This document shows positions 8,014 to 17,052 of a stretch of DNA of 64,000 nucleotides, piece by piece; position 1 is the stretch's first letter; each line of letters starts with the position of its first letter. This DNA comes from an uncultured Sphingobacteriaceae bacterium (GTDB taxonomy: Bacteria > Bacteroidota > Bacteroidia > Sphingobacteriales > Sphingobacteriaceae). The stretch lies in contig CAMPKC010000021.1 of NCBI GenBank assembly GCA_946887045.1, positions 1-64,000 on the forward strand. Reading direction: 5' to 3'. Position numbers and translations under genes: made by a program. The notes below the pieces were generated by a model that made no database searches, had not been told where the DNA came from, and worked only from the letters and a program-made list of their open reading frames with translations.

Positions 8014-10107
8014 TTAAGCTTCCTCTTGGGCTTGAATGGCTGTGATGATTACGGTGTTAAAAATATCGTCTACAGTACACCCGCGACTTAAATCGTTTAC
8101 CGGTTTATTCAGTCCCTGCAACATAGGACCGATAGCCAGAGCACCCGTTTCCCGTTGTACTGCTTTATATGTATTGTTACCTGTATTTAAATCCGGGAAA
8201 ATTAAAACGCTGGCCTGTCCGGCAACTTCCGAGCTAGGCATCTTTTGTTTCCCAACTACCGGATCAACCGCGGCATCATATTGAATAGGCCCTTCAACTT
8301 TTAAATCAGGACGCTTTTCTTTCACAATTTCAGTTGCCCGCCTTACCTTTTCCACATCTTCACCAACTCCAGATGTTCCTGATGAGTAAGATAACATCGC
8401 GATCCGGGGTTCTATTCCAAAGCGTTTACTGGTTTCAGCCGACGAAATCGCTATCTCTGCTAATTGTTCTGCTGTTGGATTAGGGTTAACCGCACAATCA
8501 CCAAAAACCGAAACACGATCTTCCAGGCACATAAAAAACACGGATGATACTGTAGAAATCCCAGGCTTGGTTTTTACAAATTGTAAAGCCGGCCTGATGG
8601 TATGTTGTGTAGTATGAGTAGCGCCCGAGACCATGCCGTCCGCATCTCCTTTAAACACCATCATCGTACCGAAATAAGACACATCAGTCATTAAATCACG
8701 GGCCATTTCTAAGGTTACATTCTTATCTTTTCTAAGCTGATACAAGGTATCAACATAATCAGAGTAATATTCGGAATCAGCCGGATCAATAATCTTAACT
8801 CTATCATCCAAATTAATACCTAAACGCTTTACGGAAGCTCCAATCTCAACAGGGTTTCCTAAAAGGGTAAGCGTAACGATTTCCTGTGACATTAGCCTGG
8901 CCGCAGCTTTTAAAACACGATCGTCGTTTCCTTCAGGAAGAACAATATTTTTTATCTTCTGCTTAGCCCATTTACCCAATTGATACTGGAACATATGCGG
9001 CGTCATTCCATCAGACTCATAAGTCACTATCTTTTTATCTAATGATAAAACATCCACATGCTTATTAAACGTGTCAATTGCGAGCTGGATCTTTTTGATA
9101 TTATCCGGAGTTATACGAGGTTTTACAGATGCGATTTCAGTGATCGTTTGAAAGGTTCCGGTTTTAACCGAAATAATAGGAACCACATTCTGCAAACCTT
9201 TTATCAGCCGCACAATTGGCTCTTCAGGCTCGGAGCCCGCAGTGAGTATAATACCTGCAACTTTTGGATAACTGGTAGAAAGGTTGGCCTGCAAAGAACC
9301 GATAATAATATCGCCCCGATCACCTGGTGTTACAATTAAAACATTTTCCTTTATGTGATTCAGGAAGTTAGGCACATGCATAGCGCCCGTAACAAAATTA
9401 TCTACCTGATTAGAGAGATACTCTTCGCCAAAAAGCAATTTACCCCCGAGGTGCTGATAAAGATCTTTTATAGTTGGGTTTTGAAGTGCTTTATCTGCCG
9501 GAATAATTGCTAAAATAGTATCAGCAGGTAACTGAGCGCCTAATATCAATCGTACATCATCAACTTGTTCGGGTTCTACTTTATTGGCAACGATAGCAAG
9601 AACCTGCACTTCGCGGGCTTCAAAATTGCGTAGAAGGTTTAAAACATCATTAATGACCTGTGCAGTGGTTTTCTTTTCGCCAGACACAACGAGTATAGCC
9701 GGAGCATTCAGGTTTTTAGCGATCTTAATATTTGATTCAAACTCAAAAGCCGCACCTTCGCCTTCGTAATCACTTCCCTCTAAAATAGTGAAATCATAAT
9801 TCTCCTCCAGCTTTTTGAACTTACTGATAATTGTATCGATCATTTCACCCTGACTCTCACTCTCCAGGTGACGCATCGCTTCCTGACGGGTAAATGCGTA
9901 AGCATCTTCGAAATTTATTGGAAGACTAAAATGTTCTATAATAGTTTGAATATGAACGTCTTTTTTCTCCTTGGGATCATGATTTATGATCGGCTTGAAA
10001 TAACCAATCTTCTGGGCTTTACCGAGCAACATGTTAACCAAGCCTAAGGCTATGAGAGATTTTCCACTAAAAGGTTCAGCTGATGCTATAAAAATTGTTT
10101 TAGTCAT
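8014..10107 (-). CDS. pta: Phosphate acetyltransferase, long form
   Basis: Interconverts acetyl-CoA and acetyl phosphate. At 697 aa it is the long E. coli-type enzyme. It has an N-terminal P-loop domain resembling BioD/CobQ (SAEPFSGKSLIALG, residues 9-22), a central DRTGG-type domain (about 215-330, around VTPGDRGDIIIGS), and a C-terminal PTA_PTB catalytic domain (about 370-690) with VLPEGNDDRVLKAA, SGATHTT and SYSSGTSG. First gene of pta-ackA. The promoter carries two full operators 22 bp apart, linking acetate formation to pflB expression. The predicted leader is long (about 117 nt) compared with other members of the regulon. Confidence 0.95.
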   Translation of the reverse strand: MTKTIFIASAEPFSGKSLIALGLVNMLLGKAQKIGYFKPIINHDPKEKKDVHIQTIIEHFSLPINFEDAYAFTRQEAMRHLESESQGEMIDTIISKFKKLEENYDFTILEGSDYEGEGAAFEFESNIKIAKNLNAPAILVVSGEKKTTAQVINDVLNLLRNFEAREVQVLAIVANKVEPEQVDDVRLILGAQLPADTILAIIPADKALQNPTIKDLYQHLGGKLLFGEEYLSNQVDNFVTGAMHVPNFLNHIKENVLIVTPGDRGDIIIGSLQANLSTSYPKVAGIILTAGSEPEEPIVRLIKGLQNVVPIISVKTGTFQTITEIASVKPRITPDNIKKIQLAIDTFNKHVDVLSLDKKIVTYESDGMTPHMFQYQLGKWAKQKIKNIVLPEGNDDRVLKAAARLMSQEIVTLTLLGNPVEIGASVKRLGINLDDRVKIIDPADSEYYSDYVDTLYQLRKDKNVTLEMARDLMTDVSYFGTMMVFKGDADGMVSGATHTTQHTIRPALQFVKTKPGISTVSSVFFMCLEDRVSVFGDCAVNPNPTAEQLAEIAISSAETSKRFGIEPRIAMLSYSSGTSGVGEDVEKVRRATEIVKEKRPDLKVEGPIQYDAAVDPVVGKQKMPSSEVAGQASVLIFPDLNTGNNTYKAVQRETGALAIGPMLQGLNKPVNDLSRGCTVDDIFNTVIITAIQAQEEA

Positions 10108-10228
10108 TTTGGATCGAGGGGATCTTTAATTAAATAATGCTATGATCATGTAAGGACTGGAACTCAGCAGTTGGCGACATTTAAATCCGATAAGCTAAAA
10201 CTCATTTAAAGCCCTTATTATCACTTTT

Positions 10229-10293
10229 CAAATCTCATTTCTTTATGACAGTTATTACGTGACAGCAATCAAACGTAAAAATGATCATCATCA
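10229..10293 (-). promoter_or_regulatory. pta-ackA promoter with two full operators
   Basis: The minus-strand -7-like element GAGATTTG is at 10229-10236. Operators are TGACAGCAATCA (10260-10271) and TGATCATCATCA (10282-10293), with centres 22 bp apart and the proximal one 36.5 bp from the element's end. The predicted start is near 10224. The remainder of the 313-bp gap 10108-10420 holds no gene that I can support. A weak GTTGA/TCAAC hairpin near 10386-10400 lies just past the HD gene but lacks a T-run. Confidence 0.7.
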
Positions 10294-10420
10294 TTAAGTT
10301 TCACATTATAAAGCGAAAATCGCTGCAAATAATGCACAAAATATAAAGCATTTTGGCCAGAATTTGTTTTTATGACGCGGAATGGGTTGAAGCCCTCAAC
10401 ACAATTACCCAAGCATATCA

Positions 10421-12496
10421 TTAAATATCGTAATCAAGCCGGATATGATAGATACTCATTAACATGTTTTTAAATATCGACTTAATCACGGTTAAATCTT
10501 TCAGAGTGATATTGCTATTATTCAACTGGCCCTGTTCAAGTTTATAGTCTATGATCCTGTCAACCAGCGAACTGATACCCTCAGCGTTAGGCTCCTTTAA
10601 ACTTCTGGATGCTGCTTCAACAGAGTCTGCAAGCATGAGCACTCCTGTTTCTTTTGAAAACGGTATCGGTCCGGGATAGCGAAAAATATTCTCATCAATA
10701 AATTTTTCAGGGAAATTTTTCAGGAAAGACTGATAAAAATAATCCATACGGGTATTCCCGTGATGTGTTTTTATAAAATCAATAATCAGGTCGGGAAGGT
10801 TGTTTCTTTTTGCTATTTCTACACCTTTGTTTACATGTCTGATAATAATCTGAGCACTCTCCTCATACGATAAATTATCATGAGGATTCCCCCCCTTATT
10901 TTGGTTTTCAATAAAATATTGGGGATTTTCCATTTTTCCGATATCGTGATATAAAGCTCCTGCTCTCACCAGCAAGGCATTTCCCCCAATATTATAAATA
11001 GCCGCTTCTGCCAGATTTGCCACCTGCAGCGAATGTTGGAATGTTCCGGGCGCTTTATACGACAATTCCCTTAGAAGTCTGGAATTGGTATTTGTTAGCT
11101 CCATTAACGTAACATCCGAAGTTATTCCGAATACACGTTCGAAGGCATAAATAAGCGGATAAGCTAATAGCGACAACAGAACACTAAAAATAAACGGCAC
11201 GAAATTAAACCATTCAATTGCTAGTAAGGACCCGTTTCTGAGCAGAGATATGCCTAAATAAGCAACGAAATAACTACTCAAAATTAAAAGGGCAGAAATT
11301 AAAAACTGCTCTCTTTTAACCAGATTTTTTATGCTGTAAATAGCTGTAATTCCGGCAATCGTTTGTAGAAATGTAAACTCAAAACTATTTGACACAACAA
11401 AGCCCGCAATTAGCACCACTAATAAATGAATGTTTAGCGCCAAACGGGTATCAAACAAAATCCGGATAATGATGGGAACTATACAATAAGGGATATAATA
11501 AATGCTGGGGATTTTTAGCTTTATAGCCCATGTAAGTACAATAATCATACTGGTAATTACCAGCAAAATCAGCGACAGCTGCCGATTATCACTATAAATG
11601 TCTTTCCTGAAAAGATATAAGAATACAATTAGCAGAAATACGACCAGTCCGACTAACAAAAACTGACCAAAGAAAATCAGCTTTTTATTGCCGTTAATTT
11701 TAGCGTCGTCTTCATACGTCTCTTTTAAAGATTCGAGCTTTTGATATATTTCCGGGGTAATTACAGATCCGTTGGATACAACTAATTCGCCTTTTTGAAC
11801 CATACCCCGGGTAAGCGAAACATTGTTTAGAGCTTCGGTTTCTATTTTCTCGCTAAGCTGCTCTTCATATAAATAATTTTGTTGAATGTGATCGCTTATT
11901 ATCTCGAGCAGCCAATCCTTCTTTCTTATGTCGTGATGGATCTGGAGTTGAGTCCCGGCATATTGTATAGCCTTCTCCGTGTTTAACACTTCCAGAGAAT
12001 TCAGTTGTTTCGCAACATTATCTGTCAATAGAGTAAAATTATAATGCGTCCCATTGCGCTGATACTTCTTACTAAGGCTCATCACACCCTGACTATATAT
12101 ATCAGTTAAAATAGCCAGACCAACACCTTTATATACATCTTTAAGTCTTTGGCTAAGGCCAGAGGTACTCCATTTCAAATCGAAATCGGCAACAAACCCT
12201 TCCAGCTCAGCTTGAGTTAACTGCAAATTATTGCGATATATTGGTAAAACGGACTTTAAAACATCCGCCTTGTCTTTGTTAATTTCCTCCTGAGTCTTTT
12301 CAATCGCGAAACTATAGGGAGAAATTAAGTCTTTATTCTGCCATATTTGTCCCTTTTCATACTCAAATCTAAAACGTGCATGTTTTGGTAAAACAGTTGA
12401 AATTACAAGCACACTCAATATCATCATCACATATTTAGACGCAGCAGAGTACTTACGGTATAAAATAAGGTGAGAATTCTTTCTAAATTTTGCCAC
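10421..12496 (-). CDS. pgpH: 7TM-HD phosphohydrolase, PgpH-like cyclic-di-AMP phosphodiesterase
   Basis: A 691-aa membrane protein. It has one N-terminal transmembrane segment (about 20-40), an extracytoplasmic 7TMR-HDED-like domain (about 50-270), about seven transmembrane helices (about 275-465), and a cytoplasmic HD domain. The HD domain has HSLQVANLAE, YHDIGKMENP (the HD pair), HHGNTRMDYF and MLADSVEAA. This order is that of PgpH proteins, which hydrolyse c-di-AMP. It is the only gene of its transcription unit here and is divergent from the thiolase gene. A perfect -7 consensus lies at 12516-12523. No nucleotide-cyclase gene is visible nearby, so the substrate call rests on family knowledge. 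Confidence 0.85.
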   Translation of the reverse strand: MAKFRKNSHLILYRKYSAASKYVMMILSVLVISTVLPKHARFRFEYEKGQIWQNKDLISPYSFAIEKTQEEINKDKADVLKSVLPIYRNNLQLTQAELEGFVADFDLKWSTSGLSQRLKDVYKGVGLAILTDIYSQGVMSLSKKYQRNGTHYNFTLLTDNVAKQLNSLEVLNTEKAIQYAGTQLQIHHDIRKKDWLLEIISDHIQQNYLYEEQLSEKIETEALNNVSLTRGMVQKGELVVSNGSVITPEIYQKLESLKETYEDDAKINGNKKLIFFGQFLLVGLVVFLLIVFLYLFRKDIYSDNRQLSLILLVITSMIIVLTWAIKLKIPSIYYIPYCIVPIIIRILFDTRLALNIHLLVVLIAGFVVSNSFEFTFLQTIAGITAIYSIKNLVKREQFLISALLILSSYFVAYLGISLLRNGSLLAIEWFNFVPFIFSVLLSLLAYPLIYAFERVFGITSDVTLMELTNTNSRLLRELSYKAPGTFQHSLQVANLAEAAIYNIGGNALLVRAGALYHDIGKMENPQYFIENQNKGGNPHDNLSYEESAQIIIRHVNKGVEIAKRNNLPDLIIDFIKTHHGNTRMDYFYQSFLKNFPEKFIDENIFRYPGPIPFSKETGVLMLADSVEAASRSLKEPNAEGISSLVDRIIDYKLEQGQLNNSNITLKDLTVIKSIFKNMLMSIYHIRLDYDI

Positions 12497-12515
12497 AGCT
12501 TGGTCCTAATTCAAT

Positions 12516-12523
12516 CAAAAATA
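12516..12523 (-). promoter_or_regulatory. -7 element of the HD-phosphohydrolase gene
   Basis: Minus-strand TATTTTTG matches TAnnTTTG perfectly and lies 19 bp before the ATG, predicting a leader of about 15 nt. No TGA-N6-TCA operator is nearby. Confidence 0.5.
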
Positions 12524-12617
12524 GATAAGTTTTCATAAAACGCTAACTTAGTACAAAAGTAGCTTATACGGATCGATAAATATTAACGTTTATTATTCAG
12601 ATTTTTAGCATAATCCT

Positions 12618-13796
12618 ATGAAAGAAGTTTATATCTTATCTGCCGTACGTTCTCCGATCGGGAGCTTTGGAGGTGGTTTATCTTCTTTATCAGCAACACA
12701 GATAGCTGCCAGAATAATAAAAGCTGCCATAGAAAAAGCTGGCGTAGAATCCGGCTCAGTTCAGGAAGTATTTATGGGCAGTGTGTTACAGGCTAATTTG
12801 GGACAGGCGCCGGCTACCCAAGCCGCAAAGTTTGCCGGTTTGCCGGATATTCCTGCAACAACAGTTAATAAGGTATGCGCATCCGGCATGAAAGCAGTTA
12901 TGCTTGCTGCTCAGGGAATTGCCCTGGGAGATATAGACATCGCCATAGCCGGTGGCATGGAAAGCATGAGTAACGTTCCATTTTATCTCGATAAGGCCCG
13001 ATCCGGCTACAAGCTTGGCCATGGACAACTGATCGACGGCTTAGTAAAGGATGGCTTATGGGATGTATATAATAATTTCCACATGGGTTCTGCGGCCGAA
13101 CAATGCGCCTGCGATTACAATATAAGTCGTGCAGATCAGGATGAGTTTGCAATTGAATCCTATAAACGATCTCAAAAAGCTCAGGCAGAAGGCTCTTTCA
13201 ATGACGAAATAGTTTCAATAGAAATAACTGGAAAAAAAGGCGACACAACGATTATATCATCCGATGAAGAACCATCAACTGTTGTATTTGAAAAAGTCTC
13301 ATCTTTAAAGCCCGTATTTAAAGCAGAAGGAACTGTAACTGCGGCCAATGCTTCTACGTTAAACGATGGAGCCGCGGCGCTTGTGCTTATCAGCGGCGAT
13401 AAAATGAGAGAATTGGGTTTGAAACCGATGGCGAAGATAATCAGCTACGCTGATGCGCAACTGAGTCCTGAACAATTTACCACCGCACCATCCATAGCTA
13501 TTCCATTAGCTTTGAAGAAAGCAAATCTTGACATCTCTGAAGTTGATTATTTTGAAATTAACGAAGCCTTCGCCGTAGTATCTCTGGCAAATAATAAACT
13601 CTTAAACATCGACCCGTTGAAAGTAAATATAAAGGGCGGGGCCGTATCTCTGGGGCACCCCCTGGGCGCATCGGGGGCTAGAATTCTGGTAACTTTGCTC
13701 CATATTCTGAAACAGAATAAGGCGAAAACCGGTATCGCTGGAATTTGTAACGGCGGCGGCGGAGCAAGCGCAATGGTAATCGAAAATGTAATATAA
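12618..13796 (+). CDS. Acetyl-CoA C-acetyltransferase (thiolase)
   Basis: A 392-aa thiolase II family enzyme that condenses two acetyl-CoA or cleaves acetoacetyl-CoA. The active-site Cys is in NKVCASGMKA (Cys88), the His in EINEAFAV and GHPLGASGAR, and the second Cys in GICNGGGGAS. The length is typical. It is followed after 4 bp by a secreted protein of unknown role, so the two share a message. Whether it works in synthesis or degradation cannot be told from the sequence. A glutaryl-CoA-dehydrogenase-like gene 6 kb away is compatible with amino-acid or acyl-CoA breakdown. Confidence 0.93.
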   Translation: MKEVYILSAVRSPIGSFGGGLSSLSATQIAARIIKAAIEKAGVESGSVQEVFMGSVLQANLGQAPATQAAKFAGLPDIPATTVNKVCASGMKAVMLAAQGIALGDIDIAIAGGMESMSNVPFYLDKARSGYKLGHGQLIDGLVKDGLWDVYNNFHMGSAAEQCACDYNISRADQDEFAIESYKRSQKAQAEGSFNDEIVSIEITGKKGDTTIISSDEEPSTVVFEKVSSLKPVFKAEGTVTAANASTLNDGAAALVLISGDKMRELGLKPMAKIISYADAQLSPEQFTTAPSIAIPLALKKANLDISEVDYFEINEAFAVVSLANNKLLNIDPLKVNIKGGAVSLGHPLGASGARILVTLLHILKQNKAKTGIAGICNGGGGASAMVIENVI

Positions 13797-13800
13797 ATAA

Positions 13801-14715
13801 ATGAAGTCTATCTTTTCAGTAGTTTTAATTTTAATCAGTCTAACCATTCAAGCTCAGCATTCTGCCCCGAACAGAGCAAAAGAGCAGTTTGACATTTATC
13901 TCGACAGTTTAAAAGCTTTAAGCTTCAAGGTTATTAATAATCCCGCCGAACCCGAACGGTATAATGCAAATTACACCATGGTAAAAACCCTGGTATCAAC
14001 TTTAAAGTTGCCTAATTCTTTCAATTTTAACTTCGATTCTTTAAAAACCATCTCGGTGCTTACATCTCCGGATCGCAGGTTCAAAATTTTCACATGGCAC
14101 GTTATGAATCAGGACGGAAGCTACAGGTATTATGGCACGATTCAAATGAACAATCCATCGGGGAAACTACAAATGTTTCCATTAGTAGATCACACCCATA
14201 CCTATAAAAAGCCGGAGGATACCACAACTACCAACCAAGACTGGTATGGATCGCAGTATTATAAAATCGTTCCCGTTCTTTATAATGTACGCACGCCTTA
14301 TTATATTTTACTTGGCTGGAAAGGGAATAATGTCAAATCAACCAAAAAGGTAATTGAAGTTCTTTCCTTTAAAGATAATAAGGCAAATTTCGGAATGTCT
14401 GTATTCGAAGGAGACAAAGAACGCACAGGGAAAAAACGCATTGTTTATGAATACAACCGGCAAGTTTCCTTTATGATGAACTATCTTCCAAAAGAAGGCA
14501 CCATTGTTTTCGACCATCTTGCTCCGCCAGATCCAAAGCTGGCAGATAAATACGAACTTTATGGGCCCGACATGTCGTATGACGGATATAAATTAATAAA
14601 TGGACGATGGAAATATGTCTCAGATCTTGAATTAAAAAACCCTCCTTCTGTAACAGATCAGGAATATAACGACCCCAAAAAACCGTCGAAAAAAGCAGTC
14701 AACAAACTAAATTAA
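13801..14715 (+). CDS. Secreted protein of unknown function
   Basis: A 304-aa protein with an N-terminal signal peptide ending near IQAQ (about residue 18). The mature part is rich in Tyr, Lys and Asp, with short beta-prone segments (FKIFTWHVMNQDGSYRYYGTIQM, cited as a region near residues 97-120) and a Lys-rich tail. I do not recognise an enzymatic motif. Proteins like this occur next to metabolic genes in Bacteroidota without an assigned role. It begins 4 bp after the thiolase stop, so it is translationally or transcriptionally coupled to it. A periplasmic or outer-membrane-associated location is expected. Confidence 0.8.
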   Translation: MKSIFSVVLILISLTIQAQHSAPNRAKEQFDIYLDSLKALSFKVINNPAEPERYNANYTMVKTLVSTLKLPNSFNFNFDSLKTISVLTSPDRRFKIFTWHVMNQDGSYRYYGTIQMNNPSGKLQMFPLVDHTHTYKKPEDTTTTNQDWYGSQYYKIVPVLYNVRTPYYILLGWKGNNVKSTKKVIEVLSFKDNKANFGMSVFEGDKERTGKKRIVYEYNRQVSFMMNYLPKEGTIVFDHLAPPDPKLADKYELYGPDMSYDGYKLINGRWKYVSDLELKNPPSVTDQEYNDPKKPSKKAVNKLN

Positions 14716-14790
14716 GAAAAAGTGGTTTATTAAATCAACGCTTCCATTAACTCAATTTGAATAAAACATGCATGTATTATATCTGTGTTT

Positions 14791-16998
14791 ATGAAGCAGA
14801 GTTTCGATTTCCCTATTTCGTTTACAACTAAACTCATATTTTTTTTCGTCATTCCCTTATTTTCCAGCGCCCAAACCGGCAAAGAGATCACACTGGACGA
14901 CATCCTAAAAAAGGGAATATTCACAGCCAAAACCATTCAATCCCTACCATCTATGAAAGATGGAAAAAGTTATGTTTCGGTCAGATACGACAATAATGGA
15001 ATAAAATATCTTGCCAAAAACAGTTATAGCTCTGGCAACGAAATCAAAGCTTTGTTCAAAGAAACGGATTTGGTGTACAAAGGAGACACTTTGGAAATCA
15101 GTGCAGACTTCAGTATGGATGAAAGCAAGGTTATGCTTTCAAGCGATGAGGAGAGTATCTATCGCCACTCTACACGAGCTAATTATTATGTTTTTGATAT
15201 CGCGTCCAAAAAAATCACTCCAGTTTCAACATCCGGAAAGCAAAGTTTTGCAACATTTTCTCCCAATGCCGACAGGGTTGCTTTCGAAAGGAACAATAAC
15301 ATTTTCATCAGAGACCTTGTAACAGGTACTGAAAAGCAGATCACCGCCGACGGTCGCATTAACAGTATTATTAACGGGCGCTCTGACTGGGTTTACGAAG
15401 AAGAATTTTCTTTTGCGCAGGCTTTTTTCTGGAGTCCAGACGGCAACAAAATCGCCTATTATAAGTTTGATGAAACCCAGGTACCGGAATATTCAATGAC
15501 CTTATATGACAACCTCTATCCTACCGAATACAAATACAAATACCCCAAAGCGGGCGAAAAAAATTCTATTGTAAGCATTCACATCTATGATTTAAAAACC
15601 GGCGAAACCCGAAAGGCAGACATCGGAATGGAACATGACCAATATGTTCCGAGGGTAAAATGGACTAATTCAGCCGACAATCTGGTTGTTTTAAGAATGA
15701 ACCGGTATCAAAACAAGCTTGAATACCTACTGGTCAATGCAGTGGATGGTTCATCTAAAGTAATTTTAACCGAACAGGACAAATACTATATTGACATAGA
15801 ACAAGAGCGTTTAACGTTTCTTAAAAATGGGAAACAATTCATAAACGTTAGCGAGCGGGATGGCTTCAATCACATTTACCTTTATGATTTCAGCGGTAAG
15901 ATTGTGAAGCAACTAACCCGCGGAAATTGGGAGGTGACCGAAGTTTATGGTGTCGATGAGAATAAAGGAGTGATCTATTATCAATCTACAGAACTCTCGC
16001 CTCTTCGACGCGACATTTATTCCATTCGTCTCGATGGCACGAAAAAAATCGACCTTAGCACTATGAAGGGAACAAATGAGGCCTCATTTAGCAGCGATTA
16101 TAGCTATTATATTCTAAGCAACTCTAACATAAATACTCCACCGGTTATTACTTTAAATCAAATAAATGGTAAACCTATTCGGGTGCTGGAAGAAAACACA
16201 GGAGTAAAAAAGAGCATAAGAGAACACAACATCGGGCCAGCAGAATTTTTTAGCTTCAGGACTTCTGAGGGAATTGATTTGAACGGATATATGATTAAAC
16301 CGCCGAACTTTAATCCGTCAAAAAAATATCCCTTATTGCTATATGTGTACGGTGGTCCCGGAAGTCAGAATGTTGCGGATTCATGGGGAGGTTCAAGACC
16401 TATGTGGTTTCGGTTACTTGCACAGAAGGGTTATATTGTAGCTTGTGTAGATAACCGGGGAACTGGCTTCAGAGGTGCGGAATTTAAGAAAATGACCTAT
16501 AAAGAACTTGGGAAGTATGAAACCATCGATCAGATTGAAACGGCTAAATGGTTTGCCCGGCAAAACTATATTGATTCGTCCCGAATAGGCATCTGGGGCT
16601 GGAGTTACGGAGGATATCTATCCTCACTCTGCATTACCAAAGGCGCGGATATATTTAAAATGGCTATCGCCGTTGCTCCGGTAACCACCTGGAGGTTTTA
16701 TGATACGATTTATACCGAACGATACTTAAGAACTCCGCAAGAAAATCCCGAAGGATACGACAACAATTCGCCAATTAACTTTGCAGACCGTTTAACAGGG
16801 AAATTTTTATTGATACACGGAACGGGAGATGACAATGTCCATTTTCAAAACAGTATGATGTTTTCTGAGGCCTTAATACAGGCCAATAAGCCATTCGAGC
16901 AAGCTTATTATCCCAATAAAAACCATGGCATATATGGAGGAAATACCAGCATTCATCTTTATTCTAAAATGACCGATTTTATTACTCAAAACTTGTAA
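14791..16998 (+). CDS. S9 prolyl oligopeptidase, dipeptidyl peptidase IV-like
   Basis: An exported serine peptidase that would remove X-Pro or X-Ala dipeptides from peptides in the periplasm. From the ATG at 14791 it is 735 aa with a signal peptide ending near FSSAQ. The N-terminal half is a DPPIV_N beta-propeller containing the DWVYEEEF stretch (the Glu-Glu pair that binds the substrate amino terminus). The C-terminal alpha/beta hydrolase domain has the nucleophile Ser605 in GWSYGGY, the Asp in GTGDDNVHF and the His in NKNHGIYGG. A POT peptide transporter follows after 54 bp, making a peptide-use pair. The alternative start at 14785 would add two residues. Confidence 0.92.
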   Translation: MKQSFDFPISFTTKLIFFFVIPLFSSAQTGKEITLDDILKKGIFTAKTIQSLPSMKDGKSYVSVRYDNNGIKYLAKNSYSSGNEIKALFKETDLVYKGDTLEISADFSMDESKVMLSSDEESIYRHSTRANYYVFDIASKKITPVSTSGKQSFATFSPNADRVAFERNNNIFIRDLVTGTEKQITADGRINSIINGRSDWVYEEEFSFAQAFFWSPDGNKIAYYKFDETQVPEYSMTLYDNLYPTEYKYKYPKAGEKNSIVSIHIYDLKTGETRKADIGMEHDQYVPRVKWTNSADNLVVLRMNRYQNKLEYLLVNAVDGSSKVILTEQDKYYIDIEQERLTFLKNGKQFINVSERDGFNHIYLYDFSGKIVKQLTRGNWEVTEVYGVDENKGVIYYQSTELSPLRRDIYSIRLDGTKKIDLSTMKGTNEASFSSDYSYYILSNSNINTPPVITLNQINGKPIRVLEENTGVKKSIREHNIGPAEFFSFRTSEGIDLNGYMIKPPNFNPSKKYPLLLYVYGGPGSQNVADSWGGSRPMWFRLLAQKGYIVACVDNRGTGFRGAEFKKMTYKELGKYETIDQIETAKWFARQNYIDSSRIGIWGWSYGGYLSSLCITKGADIFKMAIAVAPVTTWRFYDTIYTERYLRTPQENPEGYDNNSPINFADRLTGKFLLIHGTGDDNVHFQNSMMFSEALIQANKPFEQAYYPNKNHGIYGGNTSIHLYSKMTDFITQNL

Positions 16999-17052
16999 AC
17001 GAAAATTACTAATTTAACAATTCCGATTAGTTAACACATTTAGAAGATTCGC

